DNA of 64,000 nt from Novipirellula artificiosorum (GTDB taxonomy: Bacteria > Planctomycetota > Planctomycetia > Pirellulales > Pirellulaceae). The stretch covers positions 101,762-165,761 of the forward strand of contig NZ_SJPV01000015.1 in the NCBI RefSeq assembly GCF_007860135.1, written 5' to 3'. Every line of letters begins with the position of its first letter. Positions within the stretch are counted from its first letter, which is position 1. Positions 28,012 to 38,200 of this stretch are shown here, piece by piece. The position numbers and the translations under genes were made by a program. The notes under the pieces were generated by a model. That model worked only from the letters and a program-made list of their open reading frames with translations. It had not been told where the DNA came from and did no database searches.

Positions 28012-29444
28012 GCCGCTACCTCCGGCTCATGAACGCGATGCCCGATCAAGCCGTAGAACCCGATGTAAACGTAGTTGATGATTGGCACCGCGAAGGCGAG
28101 TTGAATGCCGACGCGATCGGCTGCGGCCCCCATCACAAGCGGAACGATTGCTCCGCCGACGATCATCATGACCAACAACGAGGAACCTTGCGACGTGTGT
28201 TGTTTGAGGTCCTTGATTGCAAGCGTGAAGATATTCGACCACATGATCGAGTTGAACAATCCGGTGCCAAGAGCGGCCCAAAACGCCAGCGAGCCTTGCG
28301 TAAACGAGGCGATGCAAAGCAACGTGATCATACCGATTGAAAAGACCCACAACACGCGAGCAGCGTTGCCTCTCCCTGCGACAAATGCGACGAAGTTGAG
28401 CGCGATCAGAATCAGGTAGGGAGCGATCTGAGTGGGGGTCATGAAGTTCATTGCGAAGACACCCTCTTCGATCCGGATTGCGGTTACGACGTAGACCACC
28501 CCCAACACGACGAGAGCCGTGACTGCCATGTATGCATACTTCCGCGCTGAGCTGGCGATCTCACTCAGCGAGATCGCTCCACACAGCCGTCCGATCATGG
28601 CGCCACCCCAGTAATACGCTAGGTAGATACTCGCAGTGGCCTCGGGAAGCCCTAGTATGTTTTCGTCCTTCATGAAGCTAATCAAATAGCTGCCGATTGC
28701 GACTTCACCGCCGACGTACATGAAGATCGCGATCATGCCATATCGCAGGTGAGGAAACTTCAAGGCGCCCAGACTGCTGCTGGTCGATTCTTCCTCCTTC
28801 GCGAAGCTCGGCAAGTGACTTCGCCATACGATGATGGCCAGCAACACGAACAGGGCTCCATAGATCAAGTAGGGAGTCTTGATCGAGTCGATCGTAACTT
28901 CTCCGTCGGTTGCAAAGACTTTGTAAAGCAGCAAGCCGCCGGCGATCGGCGCGATTGTGGTGCCCAATGAGTTGACACCCTGAGCGAGGTTCAGTCGACT
29001 CGACGCCGTCTCGGGCTTGCCCAGGATGGCCGCGTACGGATTGGCGGCGATCTGCAGTAAGGTCACTCCGGTCGCCAACAAGAACAACGCGCCCAAGAAA
29101 AACGGATACGCCTGAAATTCTGCAGCGGGATAGAACATCGCACAGCCGAATCCGCAAATCAGCAACGAGATGATAATGCTCAACTTGTAGCCGATCCGAT
29201 TGATCGGATCACCGCGGTAAAGCGAGATGAAGTAATAGGCTAACGAGACGAAGAAAAAGGCTCCAAAGAAGGCGAACTGCACCAAACCCGCCTGAAAATA
29301 GCTCAAATCAAAGCTGTCTTTGAGGTACGGGATCAACACATCATTCATCACCGTAATGAAGCCCCACAGGAAAAAGAGCAGCGTGATCGTAATGAAGGGG
29401 CGCCGATAATCCGGCGTCGCGGTTTCCGTTGTCGTCTTTTCCAT
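28008..29444 (-). CDS. MFS sugar permease, FucP/GluP-like
   Basis: 478 residues with about 12 hydrophobic segments. The start TLLFFLWGFITVMNDVLIPYLK and the segment LQIAANPYAAILGKPETASSRLNLAQG are hallmarks of the fucose:proton symporter (FHS) family, which also carries glucose, galactose and mannose. First gene of the GH92 unit, with a 4-bp overlap to the ROK kinase, so it is probably the importer for the sugar released by the mannosidase. ATG at 29444. Confidence 0.93.
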   Translation of the reverse strand: MEKTTTETATPDYRRPFITITLLFFLWGFITVMNDVLIPYLKDSFDLSYFQAGLVQFAFFGAFFFVSLAYYFISLYRGDPINRIGYKLSIIISLLICGFGCAMFYPAAEFQAYPFFLGALFLLATGVTLLQIAANPYAAILGKPETASSRLNLAQGVNSLGTTIAPIAGGLLLYKVFATDGEVTIDSIKTPYLIYGALFVLLAIIVWRSHLPSFAKEEESTSSSLGALKFPHLRYGMIAIFMYVGGEVAIGSYLISFMKDENILGLPEATASIYLAYYWGGAMIGRLCGAISLSEIASSARKYAYMAVTALVVLGVVYVVTAIRIEEGVFAMNFMTPTQIAPYLILIALNFVAFVAGRGNAARVLWVFSIGMITLLCIASFTQGSLAFWAALGTGLFNSIMWSNIFTLAIKDLKQHTSQGSSLLVMMIVGGAIVPLVMGAAADRVGIQLAFAVPIINYVYIGFYGLIGHRVHEPEVAA

Positions 29445-29775
29445 GTTTGATCGTCCGCCGTGGGGGGCCGCCTTGGAGGGAGTTAGTGAATAAATAGCGT
29501 ATGAGTCAAATCGGTTACGGCCGATGGAGCTTTTTACACCGATTTTGGTGAAGAGGTGTCCGTGGCGTGAGCCACACTACGTGAAAGTAGAGAATCGGAT
29601 CCGACGAAGCAAGCCACCTAAGCGGATCGACGGCTGCGGTTCAAGAGAAGAATGGACGATTGCAATACGGTTCTGGCGACCAACGGAGGCGGGACAAGAT
29701 GCCCCGACCATAGGCTCGATGCCTTGGCGGTCGCATCGAGATGGGTACAGAGGAATACGGGATCGGCACAGAGGG
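29445..29775. other. Intergenic region between transporter operon and beta-helix gene
   Basis: 331 bp upstream of the transporter operon and downstream of the beta-helix gene, both minus strand, so it should hold the operon promoter. The only structure seen is a small hairpin GTGGC-GTGA-GCCAC at 29562-29575. No gene is supported. Confidence 0.4.
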
Positions 29776-31086
29776 CTACGGCATCTGAAACGGCTCTTCT
29801 TCGTTATCGATACATGCCACGGCCTGCACCACAGCGAGTGGGTTGTCGACGGTGATGGGAGCAGCCGCGACGTAGTTCCTCATCCGGCACCCGAATAAGC
29901 TGACAGTCAACTTCTCGTCACCGCGGACCCAGAGGAAATCTTGGGAATGGCCAAAGGTCGTCAGCGCGCCGTTGCTGCCTGAGAAGGCTTCGACGTTCAT
30001 GAGCGCCGTGTGCCCTTTACCCTCGATGATGATTGGGTGCACATCGGCCAATTGCGTCCCTGTGTTCGCAATGATGGACCCTTGGGCGATCTGCCAATTG
30101 CGGTTCTTCGCTGAGTTACCCAGCTTATGAATCCCCACCGTGACGCAGTCGAAATTGAAATTGGTCAGCTGGCCGTAAGTGGCGGGTCCCAAGCGGATGC
30201 CACCGTAGGTCCCAAACGTAAACACATCAATAATCTGGGCATTGTCGGTGTGATCCAACCAGTAGGCGAAGGTTTTTCGTGCAATCACCCGATCCACCAC
30301 CGCTCGGCTGTAGCCGCCATCAATAAAACGTCGATTGGCCGGATTGATGTGGCAGTGCAGCAGCCGTGGTATGTCATAACAGTGGTCGATCAGGACAAAC
30401 TGGCCGCTTAGAGGATACCCGTAGCAGTGCTCAACGAGTACTTGCTCGCAACAGTTGCCGGGCCGAGTGCGAAAGTCCATTGCTGTGAATTCGCCAAAGA
30501 AGGTCAAACACGATAGCGTTACCCCTTGGGCAGGGCTTGTATCGGACGCTCGGATGGTCGGCGGATACTCGACGATTTTCTCCGGATCCGCAAGCGTCTG
30601 ATGGGGATACCAGAATTGCAGGCCGCGTATCTGTGTCGCACCTTCAACGGTGATAAACGGATGCTCTTGGTCCTCGATCGCAAGGACGCTGCCGACCGGT
30701 TGAGCGCGATCGGGATGTCGCGTACCACGTCCCACCGGCCCATGCACGCCAATCAAAGATACATTGCGGCGCAGAACAATTCCACTCGCAACTCGGTACG
30801 GCTGGTCACTGGGGTCGAAATAAAGAGCAGCCCCGCGCGGCGAAGCCCAGTCGATCGCCCGTTGAAGGTTTTCCCGATTCAGCTCCGAGGCATGGGTCGG
30901 CAGGACACCAAAATCTTGCACACTCTTGCTGCCGGACACGGAGACCGGATTCGGCTCCTCCGTGCCACTTTCTTCTGCGACGCCGGCATTCACCAAACCC
31001 GTTAGGGCAATCAGGAAACCGAACCGCCACAATCGTGTGAACGAGCGTGCGTAGCGTGGAATGGCGGTTTTGTTACTGCATCTCAT
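29776..31086 (-). CDS. Exported parallel beta-helix (pectate-lyase-like) protein
   Basis: 436 residues from ATG 31086 (AAGAAAG upstream); the longer frame to 31230 has no support. An N-terminal basic stretch and hydrophobic segment (LWRFGFLIALTGLVNAGVA) form the export signal. SVQDFGVLPTHASELNRENLQRAIDWA resembles the start of pectate-lyase-3 type helices, broken here by variation, and many short strands such as VTLSCLTFFGEF, VLVEHCYGYPLSGQFVLID and ALMNVEAFSG follow. No catalytic set can be assigned. Family knowledge: such folds are found in polysaccharide lyases, hydrolases and binding proteins. Confidence 0.85.
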   Translation of the reverse strand: MRCSNKTAIPRYARSFTRLWRFGFLIALTGLVNAGVAEESGTEEPNPVSVSGSKSVQDFGVLPTHASELNRENLQRAIDWASPRGAALYFDPSDQPYRVASGIVLRRNVSLIGVHGPVGRGTRHPDRAQPVGSVLAIEDQEHPFITVEGATQIRGLQFWYPHQTLADPEKIVEYPPTIRASDTSPAQGVTLSCLTFFGEFTAMDFRTRPGNCCEQVLVEHCYGYPLSGQFVLIDHCYDIPRLLHCHINPANRRFIDGGYSRAVVDRVIARKTFAYWLDHTDNAQIIDVFTFGTYGGIRLGPATYGQLTNFNFDCVTVGIHKLGNSAKNRNWQIAQGSIIANTGTQLADVHPIIIEGKGHTALMNVEAFSGSNGALTTFGHSQDFLWVRGDEKLTVSLFGCRMRNYVAAAPITVDNPLAVVQAVACIDNEEEPFQMP

Positions 31087-31365
31087 CGATGATTTCTTTC
31101 TTCTTCGTGGTGCCGAGGTGGAAAGCCACTGATGAAAGCTACCTACGCGATCGTCATGGCCATGCTGGTACCGAAAGATGCCATCAAGATAAGGACATGA
31201 ACTTACCGGAACCTTCAGCGTGGTGCTCAACGTACCAGGAACCGAATGCCGCTGCCAGCTTGTCGTCGCAAACGGTTGAATCCAGATGGAGGCGCCGTTA
31301 GGCTCAAGGTTACACGGACCCAGCCTGGCCTGTGCGTCCCGACGCCGCAGGTCTAACTAAACGAC
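31087..31365. other. Divergent gap, nothing recognised
   Basis: 279 bp between divergent starts. No repeat, RNA or coding signal stands out. Confidence 0.3.
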
Positions 31366-32416
31366 GTGACCATCAAGATGATATCATCAGAACAAGAAGC
31401 TAGATTCAAGATCGCCTCAGTCCAATCCAGGTTGCATTTACCGTTCGTCGGCCTCGCGTGTCTGGTCGTAGCCGTCTCCATTTCCGATTCAGCATTGGCG
31501 GACGAAATCAGCCCTTCGCAACGCAAGTCCACCGACATGCAGGCACTTGCAAAAACTCCAGACGAGCGGCAACCTGAACTCTTTCTTCGTCCAACGATCC
31601 AGCGTGAACATGGACATCGAATCCTCGTCGGAAATGGCGATGCACAGGTGCCGCTAATTGTTGTGCGGGGTACACCCTATGAGATGGGACGCCAATTGGG
31701 GAAACTAATCGCTGACCAGATGCGGTTGTTCATTCCACCCGCGATCGAGGGTCTCAAGGCAGAGCTCAACGTGACTCAGGAAGATTTAGGTGACGTCTGG
31801 TCTCGTACCGCCGCCTACACCGATGACCGTGTGGAACAAGAGATGGCGGGACTGGCCGATGGTTCTCAGGTGCCATTGGCACAACTGCAAGCGATGCACG
31901 CGATACCACTTCACGACATTCTTTCGTACCCTGCTCTACGATTCGCAGTCGCTGAGCGACGCGCTTCGTATTTTTTCGACGCAGGAACCAACGAAACGTT
32001 ATCACTACGTTTTTGGCGATGGCAGGCACGAACACCTCGCAGTAAAAATCCGGGCTCACGCCCGTGAACCAGCCGATCGTCGTGTCCTCATCTGGAAAGA
32101 CAATGACCCAGAAGATGAATTCGCGCCAAACGTTTTGCCAAATGTTGTGTACAACGATGAAGGACGTGGTGCGTTTCCGTTTCTCGAAAACCACTACGGG
32201 GCATTGGACGCAAAAAGCATGATGGGGCTGTGCAACGAAATTCCGATCAAGGGTGGGAATGTTGTCAACGTCGTCTACGATGCCACCGCGTTAAAAATAT
32301 GGGTGTCTTACGCGAAAGACCAACAGGAAGCCTATCAGCGACCTTATGTGTTCGTCGATCTAAGGAAGTTGGATGCCGATCAAGACGGCCAACCTGACCT
32401 GTCGATTGTCCAGTAG
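31366..32416 (+). pseudogene. Decayed C45 (acyltransferase-like) peptidase gene with internal deletion and frameshift
   Basis: The first frame, from a GTG at 31366 or ATG 31378, encodes an export signal and a normal C45-type start (VVRGTPYEMGRQLGKLIADQ) up to LQAMHAIPLHD near 31920. The matching C-terminal part continues in another frame (SQSLSDALRIFSTQEPTKRY through KGGNVVNVVYDATALKIWV) to the stop at 32416. The central part of the family, including the conserved Cys nucleophile and RNxD region, is missing. C45 proteins are Ntn hydrolases cleaving amide bonds. The deletion point lies near 31920-31950. Confidence 0.7.
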
Positions 32417-32823
32417 GTTTGCCTGTACTCGATCTAGCTGCTCTTTTGGGGCGTGGGGCATCGCTACACCGGTTACGTGGGCAAGCACTTTTCTTCCGTT
32501 GCCTCGATAGGGTGCTGCGTCTCTATCGATGAGAGAACGGATCGCTCGTGGATTTGTCATCGTCCTAACCAAGGCAGTCGTCGTTTTTCGTTTTCATGAC
32601 CAGGTGTCACTCGCTTCGAAGGCGACTCGGAGCTTTTTGCCAGCGAGTCGCCAGAGGCCCACTTCGTGTTTTCACACGAATTGGCCGCACCATAGTCGAC
32701 GAGATCAAGAACTGCATCGAGAGCGGCCGACTTGCCAAAGACGGCATCGCACCGTTTTGAGGTTAATCGATTCATGGAAAATGAACTCGTGAAGAGAGCG
32801 TTAAGGAAGATGACAAAGCTCCG
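32417..32823. other. Intergenic gap, no gene seen
   Basis: 407 bp between the pseudogene and the convergent peroxidase. Short frames exist but none has a plausible protein. No strong hairpin found. Confidence 0.35.
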
Positions 32824-35178
32824 TTAAACCAACACTCGAAAGTTGATCCGGTGCATGTCTTCGTCACCGTTTGAAATCGAGAGATCCCATGTGCCGGCGC
32901 CTGCCACGTCCCATTCGTCCGACTCTGCAACTCGAACTTGATAGCTGCCAGATTGCGTGACCGAATCGAAAGCATAATTGCCATTCACGTCGGTCAGAAC
33001 CGAGTCGATGATGTTGCCATCGCTGTCGACCAACTCGACGAGAATTCCCTCGGCGGCGACGACTCCTTCCTCTGCGGATTGCGATTCTTGACCGCTTTGT
33101 GGCTGGCCTGGACGCGGGGGATCACCTTGCAAACCCTTGCGGGGACTGTCCGGATCACCGCTTGAAACCGGTTCGGTTGCCTGCGATGGTTGGGCTGTTG
33201 CCGACTCGGCGACGACCGTTCCCGTGATTTGGGGAGCGAAGAAGAACACGTTCGCTTGAAGCGAATCGAGGTTGGTGTTTCGCTCGATGATCTCCGCCAA
33301 CGTTGTATTCTCGATCTGACGAATCTCTCGATCACCCATCGTATTTTCGTAGTAGAACCGATCACCGTCACGTAATCGCTCGAATTGTTCAGCGATGATT
33401 GTGGTGGCGGTTTCGCCAAGCGAGCCGGCCTCGGTGTGATCTTCGGCCAGCAGCCCGACCCACAGGTCGATGTTGTTGACGTCGCCGTAGAGCGATTCAA
33501 GCTTCTCGGCGATCTCCTCGTTACGGGTGATGTCGGCGAACGATTCGACTCTGTCCAGCCCATAGGCTTCGCGTGTCGCGTTGTAGTCAGCCAAACCGTG
33601 GTCACGCCCGCGTTGGATGTTCAGCGAAACCAGGTCAAACCCGCCTGCGCCGGGAGGTCCGAAGAGGAAGTTACGAAGACTATTAACGACTCCCAGATCG
33701 ATCTCTTGCGACTGTGTCGACGACGCGTACTTCAAGAACGAGTCGATCCCGGTTTCTTCCAGCAACTCCGGCACGAAGAACGCATTGGCCAGCGAAATCG
33801 GCTCGTCGACGTCTTCGCCATCATTTCCAACTAAACGGTATTCATCGTTCAGCGTCGAGTGCCCGAATCGAAATGCGGCCGTAGAGAACTCATTGGCGAT
33901 CGAAGGGTTCACGCTTGAATCGTAGCCGGTGTAATCCGACAATGCATCTTCGCCCAATAACGCCGGCAAGTACTCGTTGTACGTGATCGACTGCATTTCC
34001 GCGATCACGCGCCGTCGAGCTTCTTGGAAAATTTGCTCGTCGGATAGGTCGGGGTTTTCAGCAGCGATTTCATCAGCCAAGCGGTTGTGTTCACGCACGA
34101 AGATTGCATGCATCGACGTCAACACGACATTCTCGGCGGCGCGAAGGTCGCCGGCCAAGAGGTCGCCATTTTCATCGGTCGGCAACAATCCATCGTCTGT
34201 CACGAGCAGACGCCCCCCGATAAACTCACGCAGCGCATCCGAGGTTTCCTGATCGCTGCCGTAGACCTGAGAGCCGTCTACCCAGGCTGTGATCGAGTTG
34301 GCTTGCTCGGCGGGGTTTTCCGTCGATGTCCCGGTGCCGTCTGCGATCAGCGATCGCGTCAGCTGAATCGTCTGTTCGCCTGTGCCGAAGGGATCGAATA
34401 GCGGATCGCCTGCGGGAACTTCGATGTCAAACGACACCGCGTCCTCTGCGTTTTCCGGTTCCAGCGACAAGGAAATATCATGATCAAGGAATTGCCCCCA
34501 CGCGAAGACGAAGGAGCTCAAGTGACGCTCGCTTGTGTTTCCTGCAGCAGTGGCGGTTGAGAGCGCGTTGCTGATTTCGCGAGCACTCGGGCGATCTTCT
34601 CCGGCTGGCTCCGAGATACCGTCGGCATAATCGTTTTCGGCAATCCGAAGTAATTCCGTATCTGTGGCACCGAACTCGGGGTTCTCCCGATTATTACCGG
34701 TCCCGTCGATCGAGCGAACTTCGTCTGCTAGATCGCTCGTCGGAAGGTCGGTTGGACGATCAGCTGGCGGATCGAGGCGATCTCGCGGATCCGGGCGCTG
34801 TGTGGATGATTCGAGGTCATCGCGTTGACGGCTCATTCGGTTGATCACCATCAACGCATCAAGTGCACTATCCTGACCGTCGTTGTTCACGTCCGTCATC
34901 TGGCCAGGTCCGCGTTGCTGTGGGACGCCACCCTCAACCGAATCGCGTTGGGACTGGCGGCTCATACGATTAATGATCGTCAAGGCGTCAAGAGCGGAAA
35001 TCTCACCGTCTTCGTTCACGTCTTCGGGCATCAGCTCATTGTGAAAAATGTTTGCAGCCAGCAACTGCCTTGCCTCCAGCGCCTCCGGCTTAAGCCGTCG
35101 ACGCGTCGTGCTGCGTTTGCGACGACTGCGTTTAGCGAATTGGGGGCGTCCAATCCAACGATGCCAGAAACGTGCCAT
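32824..35178 (-). CDS. Exported animal-type haem peroxidase with LEPR-like motif and two dockerin-like repeats
   Basis: 784 residues from ATG 35178, which has AGGTG upstream; the frame to 35313 lacks support. An Arg/Lys-rich N-terminus leads to LEARQLLAAN (34-43), an LEPR-XLL variant. Two EF-hand-like dockerin repeats (DVNEDGEISALDALTIINRM near 53-72 and DVNNDGQDSALDALMVINRM near 96-115) follow. The peroxidase domain spans about 165-690 with the distal motif WGQFLDHDIS (H233, and D232 as possible haem-ester residue) and the proximal FRFGHSTLNDEY. A Cna_B/SdrD-like beta domain ends it. It likely oxidises halides or phenolics outside the cell; the substrate is unknown. Confidence 0.92.
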   Translation of the reverse strand: MARFWHRWIGRPQFAKRSRRKRSTTRRRLKPEALEARQLLAANIFHNELMPEDVNEDGEISALDALTIINRMSRQSQRDSVEGGVPQQRGPGQMTDVNNDGQDSALDALMVINRMSRQRDDLESSTQRPDPRDRLDPPADRPTDLPTSDLADEVRSIDGTGNNRENPEFGATDTELLRIAENDYADGISEPAGEDRPSAREISNALSTATAAGNTSERHLSSFVFAWGQFLDHDISLSLEPENAEDAVSFDIEVPAGDPLFDPFGTGEQTIQLTRSLIADGTGTSTENPAEQANSITAWVDGSQVYGSDQETSDALREFIGGRLLVTDDGLLPTDENGDLLAGDLRAAENVVLTSMHAIFVREHNRLADEIAAENPDLSDEQIFQEARRRVIAEMQSITYNEYLPALLGEDALSDYTGYDSSVNPSIANEFSTAAFRFGHSTLNDEYRLVGNDGEDVDEPISLANAFFVPELLEETGIDSFLKYASSTQSQEIDLGVVNSLRNFLFGPPGAGGFDLVSLNIQRGRDHGLADYNATREAYGLDRVESFADITRNEEIAEKLESLYGDVNNIDLWVGLLAEDHTEAGSLGETATTIIAEQFERLRDGDRFYYENTMGDREIRQIENTTLAEIIERNTNLDSLQANVFFFAPQITGTVVAESATAQPSQATEPVSSGDPDSPRKGLQGDPPRPGQPQSGQESQSAEEGVVAAEGILVELVDSDGNIIDSVLTDVNGNYAFDSVTQSGSYQVRVAESDEWDVAGAGTWDLSISNGDEDMHRINFRVLV

Positions 35179-35684
35179 GGTTTCACCTGCGGGAGAAAAG
35201 AAAAAGTGTGGGGAAAAGGAGTAGCACCGAGCCGTTTTGCACTGCCACGCTCGGGACCCACCTGTAAAGGGCGGTAACGCACCGGAATTGTCACGGTCGG
35301 ACCTGGAAAGCACCCTTAGGCATGAGTCCGTTTAAAAAGGACGCTTCTTCCCAAGGCGTTCCATCACCTCATTCGATGCAGCCATCAAACCGACAAAAGT
35401 CCTACCTAAGTTCTTCTTGAGTTTCGGCGTGAGATGGCTTTGGTCACTGAATCCATGGCAATAGGCGAACTCAAGTCGTTCGTCTGCTTAGCTGGCAGAT
35501 CGCAAGTTTTGCTGAATCACACCAAAACGACGCCGCTGTCCACTGGAATTCCAAAAATGATCACCACGAATTCGATTTACAGCCCGCATAAAATTGGCGA
35601 AGATACGAAGAGGAAAGTCCAAGTCTCCATCAGCACCGACGTCTTAAGCTGGCCCAAACGTCCTCTCGAGCAAGGAATTACCAA
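35179..35684. other. Divergent intergenic region, peroxidase / stress protein
   Basis: About 500 bp between divergent genes. A 122-residue frame from 35434 overlaps the stress-protein start and looks non-coding. No RNA gene or clear repeat is visible; promoters for both neighbours must lie here. Confidence 0.4.
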
Positions 35685-36548
35685 GTGCCCCAATCAACAC
35701 CTCCGAGCCAACGAAGTAAACCTGCGAAGCACATTCTTCATCCAACCGATTTCACTAAGCAATCGGACCTCGCGCTCGCACATGCGCTGCGACTTGCGTT
35801 GAGCAATCGAGCAGATCTTCATCTGTTTCATGTGAGTAAGGACGATGACGATTGGGATGGATTTCCGTCCATTCGCCAGCTCCTGAAATCGTGGGACTTG
35901 ATCGCCCATGATGCATCTGAATCGGACGTTGCCGAACTCGGGATCGGCATTGAGAAACTGATCGGTGTGGAATCGAGTGTGGCCGGTTCGATCGAAGGCT
36001 ATTGCCAGCGTCATCCCATTGATTTGATCGTAATGGCGACGGCGGGGCGGCATGGACTGGCCGCTTGGCTAAAGCCTTCTACTGCGGAAAAAGTCGCCGA
36101 AAGGGCCGCTTCGATTTCGATCCCCACCCTTTTTGTGCCGGATCAGTGCCGTGGTTGCGTGGCGCCGGATAGCGGTGAAGTGACCATGGACCACGTTCTG
36201 GTGCCCGTCGACCACACGCCTGATTGTGATTCGGCTTTTGAACGTGGGCTGCGCGCGATTGAGACCTTCGGTGGTGACCAATCCGATCTGACGCTACTGC
36301 ATGTTGGATCGGAGTCACGGTTTCCCGATGTCAATCTCCCCGAGGGTCCATGGCGGATCAATCGTGTCGTTCGCAAAGGAAATGCAGCGGCCGAAATTCT
36401 CTCAGCGGCCGACGCTTGTCAAGCGAGCTTGATCATCATGGTCACCGAAGGAACGCACGGGATCCTCGACGTCGTCCGCGGGACAACGACCGAACAAGTG
36501 CTCCGCCAAGCTCCCTGCCCCGTGCTCGCAGTTCCGGCCAATGGCTAA
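35685..36548 (+). CDS. Tandem universal stress protein (two UspA domains)
   Basis: 287 residues from a GTG at 35685 with AAGGA about 9 bp upstream. Residues about 14-150 form the first Usp domain (KHILHPTDFTKQSD start, LIVMATAGRHG end); residues about 165-287 form the second (DHVLVPVDHTPDCDSAF, then MVTEGTHGILDVVRGTTTEQVL). The nucleotide-loop pattern GxxG-9x-G-S/T is kept in the second domain, but the first has lost the later glycine. Cytoplasmic stress response is the family role. No obvious operon partner. Confidence 0.93.
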   Translation: MPQSTPPSQRSKPAKHILHPTDFTKQSDLALAHALRLALSNRADLHLFHVSKDDDDWDGFPSIRQLLKSWDLIAHDASESDVAELGIGIEKLIGVESSVAGSIEGYCQRHPIDLIVMATAGRHGLAAWLKPSTAEKVAERAASISIPTLFVPDQCRGCVAPDSGEVTMDHVLVPVDHTPDCDSAFERGLRAIETFGGDQSDLTLLHVGSESRFPDVNLPEGPWRINRVVRKGNAAAEILSAADACQASLIIMVTEGTHGILDVVRGTTTEQVLRQAPCPVLAVPANG

Positions 36549-36652
36549 CGATTCGCTCTCAGGCGGTGCGTTTACCCGTGGAAACCATCTTCGATCCTTA
36601 ACAGGATCGTTCATTGACGGTGGAGTGCACCGAGACGTGTCAAATTGAACCT

Positions 36653-37876
36653 TCATTGCAAACTTCCTTGCCCACGGTGTAGGGCCTTACAAGTTGACAA
36701 TCGCAGCTGGATTTCCTGGACAATCTTAGCGGTCTCCGGTCCGCCGAGGCCGCCGTATACCGTTTGGAAATCGTCACGTGAGATTCCCTCGGGCAGACCT
36801 TGGATCTCGGGGCAAAGGTCCTCGCTGCTGATGCCGCGTCTGACTTGCATCTGCACCTCTTCCGCCGACGCCGCGTTGATCGTTGCACGTTCCGCGAATA
36901 AGGTGCCTGCTCGATCAGCTGTGAGGTCGACGAACGAAAACCCCGAGCCTCCCGGGGTCGCGTCCATCATCTCTTTGCCGATACCAACCGCCATCGAACG
37001 ACTCTCGTCGGAAAGGACTCTGAGGGCAGCGCTGACCCAAAAATGTCTCGCAAGGTCGTTTCGGCCTCGCAGTTGGATGCGATTACGAAGTGCCTTGAAC
37101 TCATTCATCCGTCCTAGGTCGATCGCGCGACCCGCTACCTCAGCAACTTTTTCCTCACCCAAAATGACCCCCAACGCCAAGATCGCTGCCTCGTTCGGTA
37201 GCACCGCGTCGGTCCCGTGTGAATTATCCGCGGCAAAGGTGAACGCTGAGTCAACGAGTGCGTTGAAACCTGCGTCCCCGGCCGGGATCTCGTCTGCGTG
37301 GGCAAGCAGGTGTTGGGCTGTCACGCGTGCTGCACCATCTAATTCATCGGAAATGCCTGTCGAGGTGCCCCACACTAACAGACCGATGCCAAGAACTGCC
37401 ATCGCGATCAGGGCGATTTGGCTGCGGCGAAAACTAATCCCTGCTAAAGCTCCGAACACCGCGCTGATGACGCCCAATAGCCATTGCGTTTGAATTGGGA
37501 AGTAGCCGTAGTTGACCCACTGACTTGCCACGGCCAAGAGTGGAGCAGCAATCAGAACCGTTGGCACCGCCCACCGCATCGGAACGGAAGATAACAGCAG
37601 CGAAGTTAGAATCCCAAGCACCCCAAGTCCGAGGCTACGAAGCGCGATAGTGGCTACCGCTCGCGCGGCAGGTTCCGACAAGCCGAATAGCGAGCGCATT
37701 GCTGCGACCGACCAATCGGGAGCGCCAAGAGGACGTGGATCGGGAACAACACAAAGGGCAACAAACCAAGCGATCAAGCACACCCCCCAGATTGCGCGCT
37801 CGGATTTGGGCCGCAAGCCCGAGGACGATTGGTTAACGATTGCTTCCATAGGGTGCTCAGATTCGAGGGGGACCAT
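36653..37876 (-). CDS. Hypothetical multi-pass membrane protein with cytoplasmic or periplasmic C-domain
   Basis: About 407 residues from ATG 37876 (another ATG at 37849, a TTG at 37906; none has a clear ribosome site). Four to five hydrophobic segments occupy residues about 25-170 (WGVCLIAWFVALCVV, LGILTSLLLS, TVLIAAPLLAVA, IALIAMAVLGIGLLVW), an arrangement loosely like VanZ-type proteins. The remaining 230 residues are soluble and mixed, with no motif recognised. Function unknown. It stands alone, convergent with the stress-protein gene. Confidence 0.75.
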   Translation of the reverse strand: MVPLESEHPMEAIVNQSSSGLRPKSERAIWGVCLIAWFVALCVVPDPRPLGAPDWSVAAMRSLFGLSEPAARAVATIALRSLGLGVLGILTSLLLSSVPMRWAVPTVLIAAPLLAVASQWVNYGYFPIQTQWLLGVISAVFGALAGISFRRSQIALIAMAVLGIGLLVWGTSTGISDELDGAARVTAQHLLAHADEIPAGDAGFNALVDSAFTFAADNSHGTDAVLPNEAAILALGVILGEEKVAEVAGRAIDLGRMNEFKALRNRIQLRGRNDLARHFWVSAALRVLSDESRSMAVGIGKEMMDATPGGSGFSFVDLTADRAGTLFAERATINAASAEEVQMQVRRGISSEDLCPEIQGLPEGISRDDFQTVYGGLGGPETAKIVQEIQLRLSTCKALHRGQGSLQ

Positions 37877-38200
37877 TGCACACACGCGAACGGTTAGCGA
37901 TGTCAACCATCATCGATTCACGGATCGATTTTCGCGTGCAAGCCACTCTAACTGCACTTCGCCCTGTAATCCATGGAAAACCAAGAGCTGCGTCACAATG
38001 AAGAACGAGCGTTGCCGGTAGTCGACCTTGTTACAGATCCCCGTGTCGTAGGGCCTTTCACAAGATCCACCACCCAAAGACTAAGCGTTGACGAAGCGCT
38101 CGTAGGTTCCACCACCGCCAATACTCCATTCCCGCACGAAGGTCGGGTCAGTAGCAGGAAGCGTCGGGCAGGCGACAATACGAGGGGAGCGGAGCATCAC
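37877..38200. other. Intergenic gap, no gene seen
   Basis: About 320 bp between two minus-strand genes. No convincing frame, hairpin or repeat noted. Confidence 0.3.

Noticed and set aside
35434..35802. 122-residue frame before the stress-protein gene
   Set aside because: Overlaps the stress-protein start in another frame and has no recognisable content.
36645..37493. 282-residue frame opposite the membrane protein gene
   Set aside because: Ser/Ala/Arg-rich shadow of the minus-strand gene, no motif.
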